DNA of 64,000 bases from Porpolomopsis calyptriformis (GCA_951640195.1 OX621172.1:124001-188000); one strand, 5' to 3'. Shown: positions 1-13,208, numbered from the stretch's first letter. Made by a program: numbers and translations. Notes: generated from the letters alone by a model not told the origin.

Positions 1-67
1 ACAATTTCTTCTTAAAAATGTATGTGTTTATGACTCTATCACTGCAGCTTTTTACATTTGTTTACAG

Positions 68-1130
68 TTACATCGTGGTGTGGATGCTGCTCATGGAGAC
101 AATACCAGCAGCCTGAAGCCAGTCGTTGTCCAGTGGGTGTCTGAAATCACCCTCGCTACTGATCATCTGCAACTACCTTTGGAACCCACTATCAAGTTTG
201 ACCATGGCTTTGTGCATTACAATACCGGTCACCTCCTGTGTCCAATCAACTTTGAATGGTCTCAAGAGGAGTAAGCCAGCAACCCTCACTTTGTCCAAAA
301 TTAACTGCCATACCTTCCAGGGTTTGAAAGAATATCCGTGATGGTCACGCTGACTTCATGGTGACCACACAGTTGTGGCCAACTTTCCTCTATGAGAGGT
401 TTCATTGTGATCCCAACAATCTTGAGAAGGGTCTGTTCAAAAGTACTCTCCTATTAAAGGTGGCTGTTAGTGTCAACTCGAATCCTATTGCTGACCGTTA
501 ATACTTGTCAGGCTTTTTTACACATCTTTATGTCGCCCTCATCGTCATCAAAAGCCAGCGCCGAGAATGATCAACCTCAGATAGACATACTTCATCCCTG
601 CAAAAAGAAGAAATTTGATGTCTCCACTCAGGCCAATGTTGCTTCCTTGTGTAAACTGCAGTCAGTCACGTCACGTTCTATTGCATATATTGCAGTCCAG
701 GTGAGTTGCGTGGGTTCTTTTCACACATTTATTCACTTTTCTGAACAGCTTCAATTTGCGTTATCATCTTCCAGCTCATGGACAGAGCAGGAGGACGATT
801 TCAACTACGTTGAGTTCTACAATGCCATTGTCAATTATTTTGAGGTTGTTCTAGGCCCTATTGCACAAACTCGAATTAACGACTTATTCAAGTGGTGGAA
901 TCAGTGCATTGTCTTCAAACCTTGCCTCAATTCTCTAGTGACTATCAGGTAGCAGAGTATTTGGTCAAGTGCGGCAGCCTTTTGCCTCCCTGTCCAACCA
1001 GTCCATGTCTAAAATGGCTCATCAATGCACTGCAAAGGAGAGGGCTCTGGATGGGTAGTAATCATGTACATACGTTTGTAGCAGCCACGGAATCGGATTG
1101 TTCTTTCAATGTTCCATTTGCAAATAGATG
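68..1130 (+). pseudogene. DUF6698-type basidiomycete gene, 5'-truncated by the window edge, one premature TGA
   Basis: Four exons can be followed in one frame: 68-270, 321-459, 512-700 and 749 to about 940. All introns are short with GT..AG ends (271-320 GTAAGC..CCAG; 460-511 GTGGCT..TCAG; 701-748 GTGAGT..ACAG). An acceptor-like TTTACAG at 61-67 shows that more exons lie upstream. Segments such as GHLLCPINFEW, FHCDPNNLEKGLFKSTLLLK, TSRSIAYIAVQ and DFNYVEFYNAIVNYFE match what I remember of the DUF6698 family of uncharacterised Agaricomycete proteins. Function is unknown; the family is often multi-copy near mobile DNA. The only disruption in the followed part is TGA at 325-327, where CGA is the likely ancestor. 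Past about 940 the frame is lost or another intron begins. Family recognition is from memory. Confidence 0.6.
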
Positions 1131-1144
1131 GTGTATCCGGTAGC

Positions 1145-2385
1145 GACGAAGTAAAGTTGGCGAGTCCTGTTAAAAGCCACCACCTTTTGCCAGTTTTCTA
1201 AACTATCAACAAGATTAGAAGAATCCACCAGAGCTAGAATAAACCTTGGGTGCCGGAAAGCATATAAAATAGAAAAACTTAATGAATCCTGACAAAATAT
1301 CGACAGTTTGTGAGGTGGTACAATATAACCATTGAATCTTCATGCCAGTAAGCATGACCGGTGATCCCATAGGTTAGCATTCCAGTAAGCTAGCAGAATC
1401 GTGAATAATATTATTAGTGTTTCGGAAGTAGAAAATGTAATCTAGGGAGTATAAATTTGCCATTTCATGTCAAAATGCACAGTCTTGAACTGTAAGGGTT
1501 TTGGTTCTTGCCTTGCTCAAGACCAGACTGAATATAACCAATATCTATTGGGTGCGGTATCTCTGGTACAAGCAGTGGCAAAGGGTTAAAACATACTATA
1601 AATAGTGGTAAATACAGCCTCTATACTGCTCTGAGGTGCCAAACACCTATCAACACTGATCACCTACCTCTGTAGGCTCTGTAACAGCCATATCTGTTAC
1701 ATGAACATAGCTAGCAAGGTTGAAAAGTTTGGCGCTTTTTCGCAGATGCACTCTGGATGTATTGAAGTCACCAACTTAGAAAAGAGTCCTCCTCCTCTCA
1801 ACTCACAATGTTTCTCTTCCCAATGAGGCAATTAGACAACTATGCTGTGGAAACGCCAAAGCTTTACAATGTGTGATAATTATGCTCCCGGTGAAAAAAA
1901 ATTTATACTACTTTAGCGACCTGAGTATTGCTGTATTGCTTTGTATGCCCCAATGTTGGAATGTGTGAAGGCTTGTAAATGCGTTACCTGGATCTTCCCT
2001 ATTTGTATGGTCTCGCAAACTCTACAGCTATAGAATCTTTTTGAAAAGCACGGGATCCTTGTGCGCTTGTGTACCGAAGAGCATTGGGATAATGTCTTAT
2101 AATGATAAATGTAATAGTTTCATGTATTTTGGACATTCCTCCCTTTCCACAACTCTTATATAGCATTACCACTTCCCCCTCGTTTTAGTGATGCAGTCTC
2201 TCATGTGACTCGATGTTCACTGTCATTGTTTATTTTGCCACAATTCAAATAACTACAAATAGCCTAAAAAGCCATAGTTAAGGACTGAAATGGGTCAACT
2301 GGATAATGAACCACAACAAAACCACAGTTTAATTTAAACACCGCTATCCATGGTTGCAAACTGCAGTTTGAAAGTTACACAATGG
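1145..2385. other. Gene-free stretch
   Basis: AT-rich sequence with no long open frame, no recognisable repeat shared with the rest of the window and no clear RNA gene. It separates the DUF6698-type remnant from the hAT remnant and may contain the 3' end of the latter. Confidence 0.5.
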
Positions 2386-3955
2386 TTAATCCAATGGTAT
2401 TACTACTACCCATCTGCCTCTCCATGATGTGAATAGCAGTGTCAACATTAGGAAACAGTGGTGTGCCATCCCAAGATCCAACAGCCATCTGCACCTTAAA
2501 TGTCTAGGATAACATGTTGTGCTGCATGAAGTTAACTTCACAGCGGCCTTCCAAAAATGCATGTTCAGCATCCATTGATGAAGCTGCAGTATCAGGGGAT
2601 TAGACCTAGTAGAATAAAGGCAATGGAATTTTATGAACCAGGTGCAGAGCAGTAATCAGAGCCATATCTCGATAGATCTGGGCAAGATTGTTCCTTTCGA
2701 AACCAGTACATCATAACACCCCCCCATATACTTGAGCTCGTTTGCATCAATAACTAGTGAGGCTAGGTAATTTTCGATGCTGTTTGGGGGATGGGTAACA
2801 GATGGTTGTTTCATTAGAACCTTCCATCAAGATCCAGGCTGTAATGGAGCAAAATATTAGCATATGTCACAAAAAATATAAGAATAACAAAGGATTGACT
2901 GCGAGTGGCTCAGCAGCAACTGGTGTTGTAGCAGGAACAGTACTAGCTGGTTTGTATAACTCTTCCCATCATTTGACAACAAGTTAGTGGACTTCCTCAA
3001 TAGCCTCCAGAGCCTAACAACAATCTTCGAACCACTTTAGCTTTTTATCAGGGCACATAACTATGCAAAGGTATATTAGACAACAATATTATTAAGAAAA
3101 GTATTACAACTCACCAATTGCAATTCAATATACTTCACATTCATCATTCAGAGAGTGGTACTTCTGAGCAAGCATCAAGGCTGCATGTGCAGCAATGTGC
3201 AACACATTTAGTAAGCTCTCATATTCATGCACAAGTGTCAGAGCTTGCTCAAGATCATCAAGTATTGGAATTGTGTCACAAACTAGTAGAAGCTCTGCAT
3301 GAGAAAAAAGCAGGGTTGGGTCCTCAAACAGGACAAGTACATCCTTCAGCTCAATTGCCAGGTTCCATTATGCCAGGGATAGCTTGAATGCACCAAGCTT
3401 ATGGGCAGAATTTCTAGTAAGCGACTCTACTGTAGGCCTCAAATTGATATGGGAATCAAGGCAGTCTTTTTCAGAATTCCAGCAAGTTGGTACATATCAT
3501 GTGAGGGAAGTTTGATTTCCAACCACATCTGGTGATGCCTGGGCAAGCAATGTGAACTTCTCACTAAGAGTGCTGTTGTCATGCAGCCGTTATGCCAATC
3601 TAGCTACCTTTAGGAAAATGCCAGTTACTACTGCATTCTCCTCAGGTATAATCTTGATATTTTGTCTGGCCATATCAGCAATTGCCCAAACTTTAAGTGT
3701 TTGGACCACTTTCTCATCATGAACCTGCAACCTATTATCCAGAGGGGCCTCAGCATCCTCGTCTTCAATTGCTATTGCAATCTCTTCTTCTTCAGGGGTT
3801 AGATCACCACCTTCTTGGACAACAACATCCTTGACAGCTATTTGAACTTCAGCAATAACTGCCTGAGTACCATGCTGCTGCTTCATGCCCTTTCCAACCT
3901 TGACAACCTTTTTTTGGACATAGGCTTTCCAAAAAAATGATAGGAACATTTTTGC
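2386..3955 (-). pseudogene. hAT-family transposase remnant
   Basis: Reading leftward, one degraded frame gives segments typical of fungal hAT transposases. Near 3600-3500 there is a run around LHDNSTLSEKFTLLAQASPDV, then VPTCWNSEKDCLDSH (hAT proteins carry a conserved TRWNST-like motif here). Further on come LPLAHKLGAFKLS-like helices, then CPDKKLKWFED near 3050. At 2580-2400 lies the C-terminal dimerisation block with AEHAFLEGRCEVNFMQHN and QMAVGSW (usual form ERAFS.GR...QHN). Stops interrupt the frame at several points: TAA after VARLA near 3590, TGA before YVPTCW, TAA before WNLA, and TAG after QHNMLS. Most fit C-to-T changes. A small intron-like gap (GTGAGT..ATAG) lies near 3060-3115. No terminal inverted repeats or 8-bp target duplication were identified. 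Confidence 0.65.
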
Positions 3956-3970
3956 TATAAGGTTAACAAT

Positions 3971-4162
3971 ATTATAGGTGATATCCCCTCAGGGTCAGGG
4001 TACACTAGGGTTTTGGTAGCATTTTAAAAAGGGGCTCGAAATAGACCAATAATCAAGAAATGAAAAAGAATGGGATATTGACCCCAAAATAAGGAATGGA
4101 AGCAAACAAACAGGTGAAAATGAGGATAGGTAGTGCACATCGGACTAGTCTGATGTGCACTA
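3971..4162 (-). repeat. R1 terminal repeat module (copy 1)
   Basis: Starts with the shared end ATAGGTGATATCCCC, followed by a GGGTTTTGG block, a TTTTAAAA run and a hairpin repeat. The same module recurs at 30628-30813 in this orientation, and inverted at the ends of 31488-32240, 33608-34339, 50276-50346 and 57300-57630. The sharp GATATC-containing edge marks it as the terminus of a mobile or formerly mobile sequence of unknown class. Confidence 0.6.
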
Positions 4163-4382
4163 CCAACTTGCATTTTGAGTATCTGTATCTATAGATATCT
4201 ATATATCCCCCTCCCCTTGCCACCTTAATATCTCAGCTTGTACTGATCGGATTCATTTCAAATTTGGTAGACATAGACACCCTCATATCCTACCTTAATA
4301 GCGCACATTGGACCAGTCCGATGTTTGCTACTAACTTGCATTTTGAGTATACATATCTATGTATCCCCCTCCCCTTGCTACC
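4131..4382. repeat. Hairpin-repeat units, left of the foldback element
   Basis: Palindromes at 4133-4160 and 4301-4328, 168 bp apart, with arms related to GCGCACATCG / CGATGTGCGC. The spacer holds a CCCCCTCCCCTTGC tract and CTCAGCTTGTACTGATCGG, which recurs at 7325-7600, 8470-8500 and 13390-14500. The array resumes right of the foldback element at 7319, so it was the insertion target. Confidence 0.75.
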
Positions 4383-4389
4383 TTAATAT

Positions 4390-7318
4390 GAGCCCATTCA
4401 GCCAAGATAGCAGTGAACTACAGTGAAATGAACTTGCTATATAGCGGTGTTTCTCGGTCCACCAATCTTCAGCCAAAAATACATATATAGCTGATGTACA
4501 CTGAAGCACCAAAATTTATATATAGTAGTGAAATACATCTCCACTAAAAGGCAGGTATGCCAGTACACTACAGGGTAGCCAAGAGTGATAAGGGAGATAC
4601 ACTAATGGGCTAAAGATAGTACTCACCAAAGACTATGGAGGGGCCAAGAAATGGATGTATATGTATATGGCTTGGCCGAGATATAGATTGCTGATAACTA
4701 CCGATGGGCCGAAGGTGGTTTCTACTATATATACAGGTTGGCTGAGATATAGATTGCCAATGCCTACCGATGGGCTGAAGGTGGTTTCTACTATATATAC
4801 AGGTTGGCCGAGATATAGATTGCCAATAACTACTGATGGGCTGAAGGTGGTTTCTACTATATATACAGGTTGGCCGAGATCGGTATGCTATACTACACCT
4901 TCAGAGATGTCCACCAATGCCGAGAATGGCTCAGCTGAGGGGTAGCAGTTGCATCGGTACCCTATAAATATGTGTATAGTAGATATAAATATATATTGCG
5001 AATAATTAATTGCTTCAGCTATAAACAACTTTGCTGATAATTGTATACTTTAATCCACCTTCAGAGAGGTCCGCTGATGCTGAGAATAGCTCAGCCGAGG
5101 GGTAGCAGTTGCCTCAGTACCCTATACATATGCATATAGTAGATAGAAATACATATTGTCAATAATTAATTGCTTTGGCTTTAGATAACTTCACTGATAA
5201 TTGCATGCATTAATCCACCTTCGGAGAGGTCCGCCGATGCCGAGAATGGCTCGGCCAAGGGGTAGCAGTTGCCTCAGTACTGTATACATATGCATATAGT
5301 AGATAGAAATACATATTGTGAATAATTGATTGCTTTGGCCTTAGGTAACTTTGCTGATAATTGCATGCATTAATCCACCTTCAGAGAGGTCCACTGACGC
5401 CGAGAATGGCTCGGCCGAGGGGTAGCAGTTGCCTCAGTACCCTATACATATGCATAGTAGATAGAAATACATATTGTGAATGATTAATTGCTTTGGCCTT
5501 GGGCAACTTTGCTGATAATTGCATGCATTAATCCACCTTCAGGGGGGTCCGCCGACACCGAGGATGGCTTCGCCGAGGTTTCACAGCTGCCTCGGTAACC
5601 TACACTCCATGGATAATTTATTAATATAACTTCTATAGAGATGTAAGACTATCTATCTTAGAGTAGTGCAACATATTTCCTATTTTATTTCTATCTCAAT
5701 AGTGAGGTATTCAATGTTTAGTTGTTACTCTCTGCTAAAATGCAATGTCAAATTTTGGACTTGATAAATATGCTTGTAAAAAATCCAGAAATATTTGTAC
5801 CACTTGTATATGTACTTCATATTCTATTAATACTATGTGCCTAATACTGAGTAGTCTACTATGTTTGAATGTAATGAAAAAACTCTATAGATTTATATAG
5901 TAACCTATACTGTGACAGTGTAGAGTAACATTGAACATAGGTTAATCTAACACAACATTTTCTACACAGTTTACTTATACTAGCACACCCTGTCAGGCAC
6001 ATCAAATAAATGTAATATAGAGTATATAAACAAGTGGTACAAATATTTCTAGATTTTTTACAAGCATATTTATCAAGCCCAAAATTTGATGTTGCATTTT
6101 AGCAGAGAGTAACAACTAAACATTGAATACCTCACTATTGAGATAGAAATAACATAGGAAATATGTTGCACTACTCTAAGATAGATTGTCTTACATCTCT
6201 ATAGAAGTTATATTAATAAATTATCCATGGAGTGTAGGTTACCGAGGCAGCTGTGAAACCTCGGTGAAGCTATCCTCGGTGTCGGTGGACCCCCCTGAAG
6301 GTGGATTAATGCATGCAATTATCAGTAAAGTTATCTAAAGCTAAAGCAATTAATTATTCACAATATGTATTTCTATCTACTATATGCATATGTATAGGGT
6401 ACTGAGGCAACTGCTACCCCTCGGCCGAGCCAGTCTTGGCATCGGTGGACCTCTCCGAAGGTGGATTAATGCATGCCATTATCAGCAAAGTTATCTAAAC
6501 CCAAAGCAATCAATTATTGACAATATGTATTTCTATCTACTATATGCATATGTATAGGGTACTGAGGCAACTGCTACCCCTCGGCCGAGCCATTCTCGGC
6601 ATCGGTGGACCTCTCCGAAGGTGGATTAATGCATGCAATTATCAGTGAAGTTATCTAAAGCCAAAGCAATTAATTATTGACAATATGTATTTCTATCTAC
6701 TATATGCATATGTATAGGGTACTGAGGCAACTGCTACCCCTCGGCTGAGCTATTCTCGGCATCAGTGGACCTCTCCGAAGGTGGATTAAAGTATACAATT
6801 ATCAGCAAAGTTGTTCATAGCTGAAGCAATTAATTATTCGCAATATATATTTGTATCTACTATACACATATTTATAGGGTACCGATGCAACTGCTACCCC
6901 TTAGCTGAGCCATTCTCAGCATCGGTGGACATCTCTGAAGGTGTAGTATAGCATACTGATCTCAGCCAACCTGTATATATAGTAGAAACCACCTTCGGCC
7001 CATCAGTAGTTATTGGCAATCTATATCTCAGCTGAGCCATATACATATACATCCATTTCTTGGCCCCTCCATAGTCTTTGGTGAGTACTATCTTCGGCCC
7101 ATTAGTGTATCTCCCTTATCACTCTTGGCTACCCTGTAGTGTACTGGCATACCTGCCTTTTAGTGGAGATGTATTTCACTACTATATATAAATTTCGGCG
7201 CTTCAGTGTACATCAGCTATATATGTATTTTCGGCCAAAGATCGGTGGACCAAGAAACACCGCTATATAGCAAGTTCATTTCACTGTAGTTCACCACTAT
7301 CTTTGACTGAACCATGTG
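4390..7318. mobile_element. Foldback-type element with 1.3-1.4 kb inverted arms
   Basis: About 4390-5812 is repeated as its reverse complement at about 6027-7318, around a loop of roughly 210 bp. The 7-bp sequence TTAATAT lies directly outside both ends (4383-4389 and 7319-7325) and is the likely target-site duplication; the outer 20 bp of the arms have diverged. Each arm is itself repetitive. It has about four 60-65 bp units (4655-4890 and mirror) and four units of about 162 bp centred near 5065, 5226, 5388 and 5548, each with a GAGGTCCGC and GAATGGCTCGGCC block. No transposase frame is present, so it would need activity supplied in trans. Built like Drosophila FB or large MULE-derived foldbacks; the superfamily is unknown. 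Confidence 0.8.
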
Positions 7319-7905
7319 TTAATATCTCAGCGTGTACTGATCGGATTCATTTCAAATTTGGTAGACATACATGCCCTGATATCCCACTTTGGTAGCACAC
7401 ATCGGACCGGTCCGATGTGCACTACCTATCCTCAATTGATCATCCCTACTATATTGAGTTTATATAGTTGGGATAATAATGAAATAAAGATAAGTAGCGC
7501 ACATCGGACTGGTCCGATGTGCGCTACCAAAGTGGAATATCAGGGTGTGTATGTCTACCAAATTTGAAATGAATCCGATCAGTACAAGCTGAGATATTAA
7601 GGTGGCAAGGGGAGGGGATATATAGATATCTATAGATACAGATACTCAAAATGCAAGTTAGTAGTGCACATCAGACTGGTCAGATGTGCACAATCAAAGT
7701 AGGATATCAGGGTGTGTATGTCTACCAAATTTGGAATGAATCCAATTAGTACAAGCTGGGATATTCAGGTAGCAATGGGAGGGGGATACATAGATATATA
7801 TACTCAAAACACAAGTCAGGAGCACACATCAGACCAATCCAATGTGCAACATCAAAGTGGGATATGAGGGTGGATATGTGTATCAAATTTGGAATCAATC
7901 TGCCT
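7319..7905. repeat. Hairpin-repeat array right of the foldback element
   Basis: Palindromes at 7393-7424, 7495-7526 (one of the best, 32 bp including TA ends), 7662-7693 and 7822-7850. Units left of about 7450 run in one orientation and those right of it in the other, so the array has an inversion axis in the 70-bp spacer between 7424 and 7495. The same axis structure recurs at 13638-13768 and 57333-57465. Confidence 0.75.
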
Positions 7906-8480
7906 AGGTGATAGATATTGGACCCACTCGCATTTTTAACTTATTGTATTTTTACTTGTCTCATATAATTCACATAGTAGTTATTGAAGCTAATAATTGA
8001 TTTCATATTAGCATTTGTAATTCTAATTCAGAGTAATGCAATAGGAAGAAAGCAATTGTAATTTAAGAGGCTATTGCAAGAAAAATAGGAAATAGATTAG
8101 AAAATCTAGAAGCAATTTAAATAAGTGCTTTGTGTTGTATAATAACTCTTGCTGATTATTGATTACTATTAACATTTTACTCTTAACTTATAAGAACCTT
8201 TCTGTCAGTGTTATAATTCTCAGGACTAATTACTGTAGCACAGTTGTCAGCCCTTAGGAGTCAAGCTGATTATGTGCAAATTAGTATATATACTAGGAAC
8301 AATAGTACTCAGTGTTAAAATATTCAATAGATGGCATACTGCATTATAGTTTCGGAGCCTGGCTAGAGCCACTTCAATGAAAATGTTGTTAGAAATTGGT
8401 AAGGATATACTGAGCTTGAAAAAACTATTATAGATATCTATATGTTCCCCTCCCCCTTGCTACCTTAATATCTCAGCTTG
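7906..8480. other. Gene-free AT-rich stretch
   Basis: No open frame of note and no recognised repeat. It separates two stretches of hairpin units. Confidence 0.5.
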
Positions 8481-8563
8481 TACTGATTGGATTCATTCCA
8501 AAATTGGTACATATACTCACCCTGATATCCCACTTTGATGGTGCACATAGGATTAGTCTGATG

Positions 8564-8676
8564 TGATGAAGTTGGTCGGGTGAAAAATGTTAGATTAAGG
8601 AAAAATACTAAAGATTATGTAATCGATACATGCATACATTTGTATCAATAGACTCGTGATTGTACATATCCCAACA
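8564..8676 (-). repeat. copia 3' LTR
   Basis: On the minus strand it begins TGTTGGGATATG and ends CTTCATCA, so it has TG..CA ends. Immediately inside it (8677-8690) a purine run GAGGGGGAG on the minus strand is the polypurine tract. Confidence 0.92.
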
Positions 8677-8683
8677 CTCCCCC

Positions 8684-11600
8684 TCAATCACAACGTGGTC
8701 CTAGTTTGTCGCGGAAGTACATAAACTTCGGAGCTGGGAGGGCTTTCGTGAAGATGTTAGCAATGTTTTTGGAGGTAGGTACATAGATGATTTTGGTGTC
8801 CTTGTTTGTTACCGATTCCCTGATGAAATGATATCAGATGTCAATGTGCTTAGATCAGGCATGGAACTTGTTGTTCTTTGTGAGGGCGATCACGCCTTGG
8901 TTATCCGAGTAGAGGGTAGTTGGATTTGTGAATTTTGATGTGAGTTCTCCCAAAAATTGTCATACCCATAATAGTTCCTTTAGGGCATGGGTTTGCCCAA
9001 TGTACTCAGATTCCGTACTTGAGAGGGCCACAATAGGCTGCTTCTTCAAGCTCCATGTAACAGTCCCTTCTCCCATCTGCATCACATACCCAGATATCGA
9101 GTGTCTATCCGACTGGGATCCCCAGTTGGCATCAGTGTATATCACCAGGTCTGACTGTTCACCCCCACCCAAGACCAGCCATAGGTCCTTCGTTGAGTTG
9201 AGGTATATGATGAGGTGTTTTAAGGCCTCCCAGTGTGCCATTCCCAGGTTTTTAATGAATTGGGCAAGCTGCCTGACTTGGAATATTGCATCTGGCCGGG
9301 ATATCATAACCAGCTAGAGAACATGACCTATAGCCTCGGCATAAGGTACATCCTGCATCTCACTTATCTGATGTGGTGTAGCAGGTGATTGATCTCCAGA
9401 TAGCACCTGACCAGGCAGAGCTGGGAGATTTATGGGTTTGGCATCTGATACTCCGAACCTTGTTGCCATTGCCTCTATATAGGCTTGTTGGTTGATGGAG
9501 ATAGTCCTCATCGCTCTGTCCCTTCTTATCTCAAATCCTAGGAACTAGTGGATATCTCCCATATCCGCAATCTCGAAGTGGGTTTGAAGCCCTCATTTGA
9601 ATCCATTTACAGCTCAAATAGATGACCTGGCAATGGCTATGTCATCTGTGGCTACAGCAACAATAACAGATTTGTGGGCATTGCATTTGAAGAATACAGA
9701 GTGGTCCATGCTTGATTGTTGGTATCCGAGCTTGTAGAACATGGCAGAAAGTGTTTCATACCATTCGTGCCCAGCCTGTTTTAGTCCATACATTGCTTTC
9801 AGCAGACGACAGACCTTCCCTTCCTCTCCGGGTTTTAGAACTCCTTTTGGAGGCCACATATAGACCTCCTCCTTCAGTGGGGCATTGAGGTAAGCACTCT
9901 TCATATCTACCTGGTGGATTTCCCAGTTGAGTTGAGCAGCTAAAGAGAGGATGACTTGGACAGATGGCATCTTGGCAGCTGACGAGAACGTTTCCATGTA
10001 ATTCACACCATATGTTTGGCAGTGTCCACCAGCAACTATGCGAACCTGACGTGTATCCACAATGTCATCTGCATTCCGTTTCTCCTTCAATACTTTGGAA
10101 CATGGGATTATGGGTTTTCCAGGAGGTAGGTTGACAATCTCCCAAGTCTGGAGTTTCTGGAGTTGACCTATCTCATATTTCAGAGCAGCATCCCATGCCT
10201 TTCCATGTGGGACCTCAAGCGCTTCAGTCATTGAGCGCAGTTCTGAGCCCATGGATCCCGCTATCGCATAAAGCAGGTCAAGGGTGTCATCATCGGAATT
10301 GAAGTTGAGTGGGATTACTCCCCCTGGTTCATCACCACTCTCCAGATTGAGATCACAGATGAATGCCTCAGCATATGCTAGGGCAGCAGGTTCATAAACA
10401 CCCTTTGCCATATCCCAGTAGGATCCCAGGGGTAGACGTGTACACATTCCGCGTCTGAAGATATGTGCCAATTCCGGGATTTCCAGGATTTCTAGGTTAA
10501 GTCCCTGGGTTTCCGGGATTTTCGGAGTTTCCAGAACAACTTCGGAATTGGGGGGTTGGTGTCTAGGTTCATCAGGATAGTGCTGGATAACTTTATTCTT
10601 CTCCCCTTCATCCAAGGTATCCTCAGGGATGATAGTACCTTCACCCTGAAGCAGATGTAGGTCTTCAAGGTTGAACACAACATCCCGTTCAATACTGATG
10701 GTTTGCTTATCAGGCCAGTAAATCCGGAACCCTTTGCTCTCGGAATCATATCCAACAAAGCGGGCTTTCTGTGCATGTTCATCAAGCTTTCTGGCATGCA
10801 AGTCTTTCACATATGCGGCAGCTCCAAACTCATGGATCCCACCCAGAAATGGTTTCTGGTCACATACCATCTCATATGGGGTCTTTCCATTCAGTGCTCA
10901 GGTTTCAGTCTGGTTCTCTAGCCACACACAGTGGTGCATAGCTTCAGCCCAAAGGGATTGCAGTAATCCCAATGCAAAAAGGAGGGCACGGGTGTGTTCA
11001 GCATGGGTACGCATACTACGTTTGGAGACTCCATCCTGTTGAGGAGAGTCATGGATGGTAAGTTCACATTTCGTCCCTTTCGTAGTGAGGTGGTGATCGA
11101 AGTCATTACTCAGGAATTCTCCCCCTCGATCACACCAGAGGTATTTGATCTGGGCACCATTCTGTTGAGTATTAATGGCTACCTCATCCTTCTTGTAGGC
11201 ATCGAGAGTTTCACTTTTCTTCGTGAGGAAGTAGACTTGTGTCTCATGGGAGTAGTCATCTTTCTGGAAGGCAGCATAGTGCTTCCCACCTAGGCTAGAT
11301 GTTGAAGCAGGCCCCCAGAGATCCCAATGGACTCGTTCACTGTATTGTGTCACTCGGGTAAGTGACTCTTTTGGAAATGGTTTTCGTGCCGCCTTTGCCT
11401 TTACGCATAGCTCACAAAATTCTTCCTTGGACAATGGGTCAATCTCGATACCCAATATCATTCCATTCAATACCATACACTTTACTGTCGACACAGCAAT
11501 ATGGCCCAACTTCCAGTGGGCCTCCATCAGCGTCATCTTGGTAGTCACAGCATTCACATGATCACACCGGGTTTCAGTTCCAGCTGTAATCCTATATAGC

Positions 11601-13186
11601 CCTTGGAATCGTGGGATCTTCACTATCACATGTCCACAAGGGTGAGTAACAGTTGCATGGTCTTTTCCAAAGACCACAGACTTGGCAGCTTGAGCTAGTC
11701 AGCTGATGGAAACAAGTGTAAAGGCTAAATCTGGTGCGTACACACAGTCCTTCAACATCACTGATGACGATGAACTGCTGTTAGGTAGCTCAATTCTTAC
11801 GTCTCCAGTTCCGATTGCCTTGAACGTCCTTCCATCAGCGGTTTTGATTTCACGGTCAATCGGTATGTAGTTTTCAAACCTTGCCCTATCTGGGCAAAAG
11901 TGATGACTAGCACCACTATTGAGGATCATATCACGACCCAATCCATCCAACCCAAGGTTAGATACAATGGCTTTAAAGTCTGAGGTGCATGTGAATGCGA
12001 ACAAGTCATTGTTTTCTAATACTTTCGCTACATTAGCTGCCTCAAGTTTCTTTTTCGCCTTTAGTTAATGGGGACCTTGCCCCTCTATGCCACCTCCTGG
12101 GGCATAACACATTACCTTCAGGTGACCGACCTTTTGGCAGTTATAGCAAGTTTTAGTCATTGCAGACTTCTTTTCTGTATGTTTCAATCTGGATCCTTGG
12201 GAACCTTGCGAGGCAAACATCACTGCCTCAGCAGCCCTTTCTTGCCTGCTGGCAATCAAGCGGTGTTCCACTTCCTGGATGAAGATTGACTGTTATGTCC
12301 GAAGTTTCGGAGTTGAATTCGGAGATCGGAGATGAATAAATGACAGGACTTAGTCGATATTCTGTCTACAGATATAGGAAAAAATGCAGTACTTATATAC
12401 CTGCTAGATAATTATATCTGAGACATAGTGATGACAGAGGACATCATAAGTAAGAAACATGTGAAAAGTACAGAGTGTTCGGAGTTGTCAGAGTAATCGG
12501 AGTTCGTCGGAACTGGGATGTAACATTGACGCTAGGTCATCAGGCTGGATAGACTTTCCAGTAACCTTCATGGTGGTTTCAACCATCTGCACAGTGGCAC
12601 AGTAAACCTCCAGCATCGACGCAATCATTATATTGACCTGCATCAGGTTGGAAACAGGTGAGCTAGTCACCCTCAGATACTCCACCCACTCTGTCATCTT
12701 AGCCAGATGAGCCTTCAGCTCGGCAAGATGTATCTTCAGGTCCGGAGACGATGGGCATCTCATGTTCTGTAGCACATTAAGCACATCGACCTGGTGAAGA
12801 ACACTTTTTGTGGTCGCATCTGCTTTAACCATATCCCACATGTCCTTGGCAGTGGTAAGCTTCATGATCTTTTGTGACAAATGAGGTGAGACTGTCGAGA
12901 GGAGTATATGTTGAGCAAGATACTCTCGCTGATCAAAGTCAAGCATTTTCTTCTCTCTAGTTTCGATTTGTTCATCAGTGGCATCTTTGCCATTGTACTG
13001 GGGAACACCATTAAGCTCGACCAGGTCCACTAGTCATTTGGATTGTCCATTCAAGTGGGGTACGAGGCCTTTCGAGCCCATCACTCGCATAGCCCTCGGC
13101 TTGTAATCCGCCCAGTTAGAGCCATCATCTCGAAGTTTCGGAATAACCAAGGATTGGGAATTGGAGGTGAGTATAGAATCAGACAT
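8684..13186 (-). pseudogene. copia gag-pol polyprotein, inactivated by nonsense codons
   Basis: Gag starts at 13186 (MSDSILTSNS). Its zinc knuckle is CYNCQKVGHLKVMC (CX2CX4HX4C) near 12150. The protease site reads LNSGASHH where the family has LDSGAS; the catalytic Asp codon is AAT at 11918-11920. Integrase has an HHCC region, DLWGP and CDRGGEF, but the catalytic Glu of the GVAER motif is Lys (AAA, 11021-11023). Reverse transcriptase has QVDMKSAYLNA and VATDDIAIA near 9630. RNase H has YTDANWGSQSDRHSISGY near 9100, followed by a SKHIDI block. Premature stops start at 13034, 12065, 11699, 10898, 9614, 9593, 9545, 9314, 8960, 8855 and 8834: eight TGA, one TAA, two TAG. All lie in one frame with no indel, apart from the solo-LTR insertion. 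Confidence 0.92.
12291..12525 (-). repeat. Solo LTR of the gypsy-1 family inside copia gag
   Basis: Ends TGTTATGTCC..GGGATGTAACA on the plus strand match the LTRs at 17067-17314 and 23247-23502. It is flanked by a perfect 5-bp duplication TTGAC (12286-12290 and 12526-12530). The copia gag frame resumes exactly on the far side. It therefore inserted after copia did, and later lost its interior by LTR-LTR recombination. Confidence 0.93.
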
Positions 13187-13208
13187 TGGTGAACCAGGGC
13201 TCATAACC

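Noticed and set aside
4655..4945. 96-codon frame with GWPRYRLPI repeats
   Set aside because: It is a translation of the 60-65 bp tandem units in the foldback arm, present inverted in the other arm; no start context or homology.
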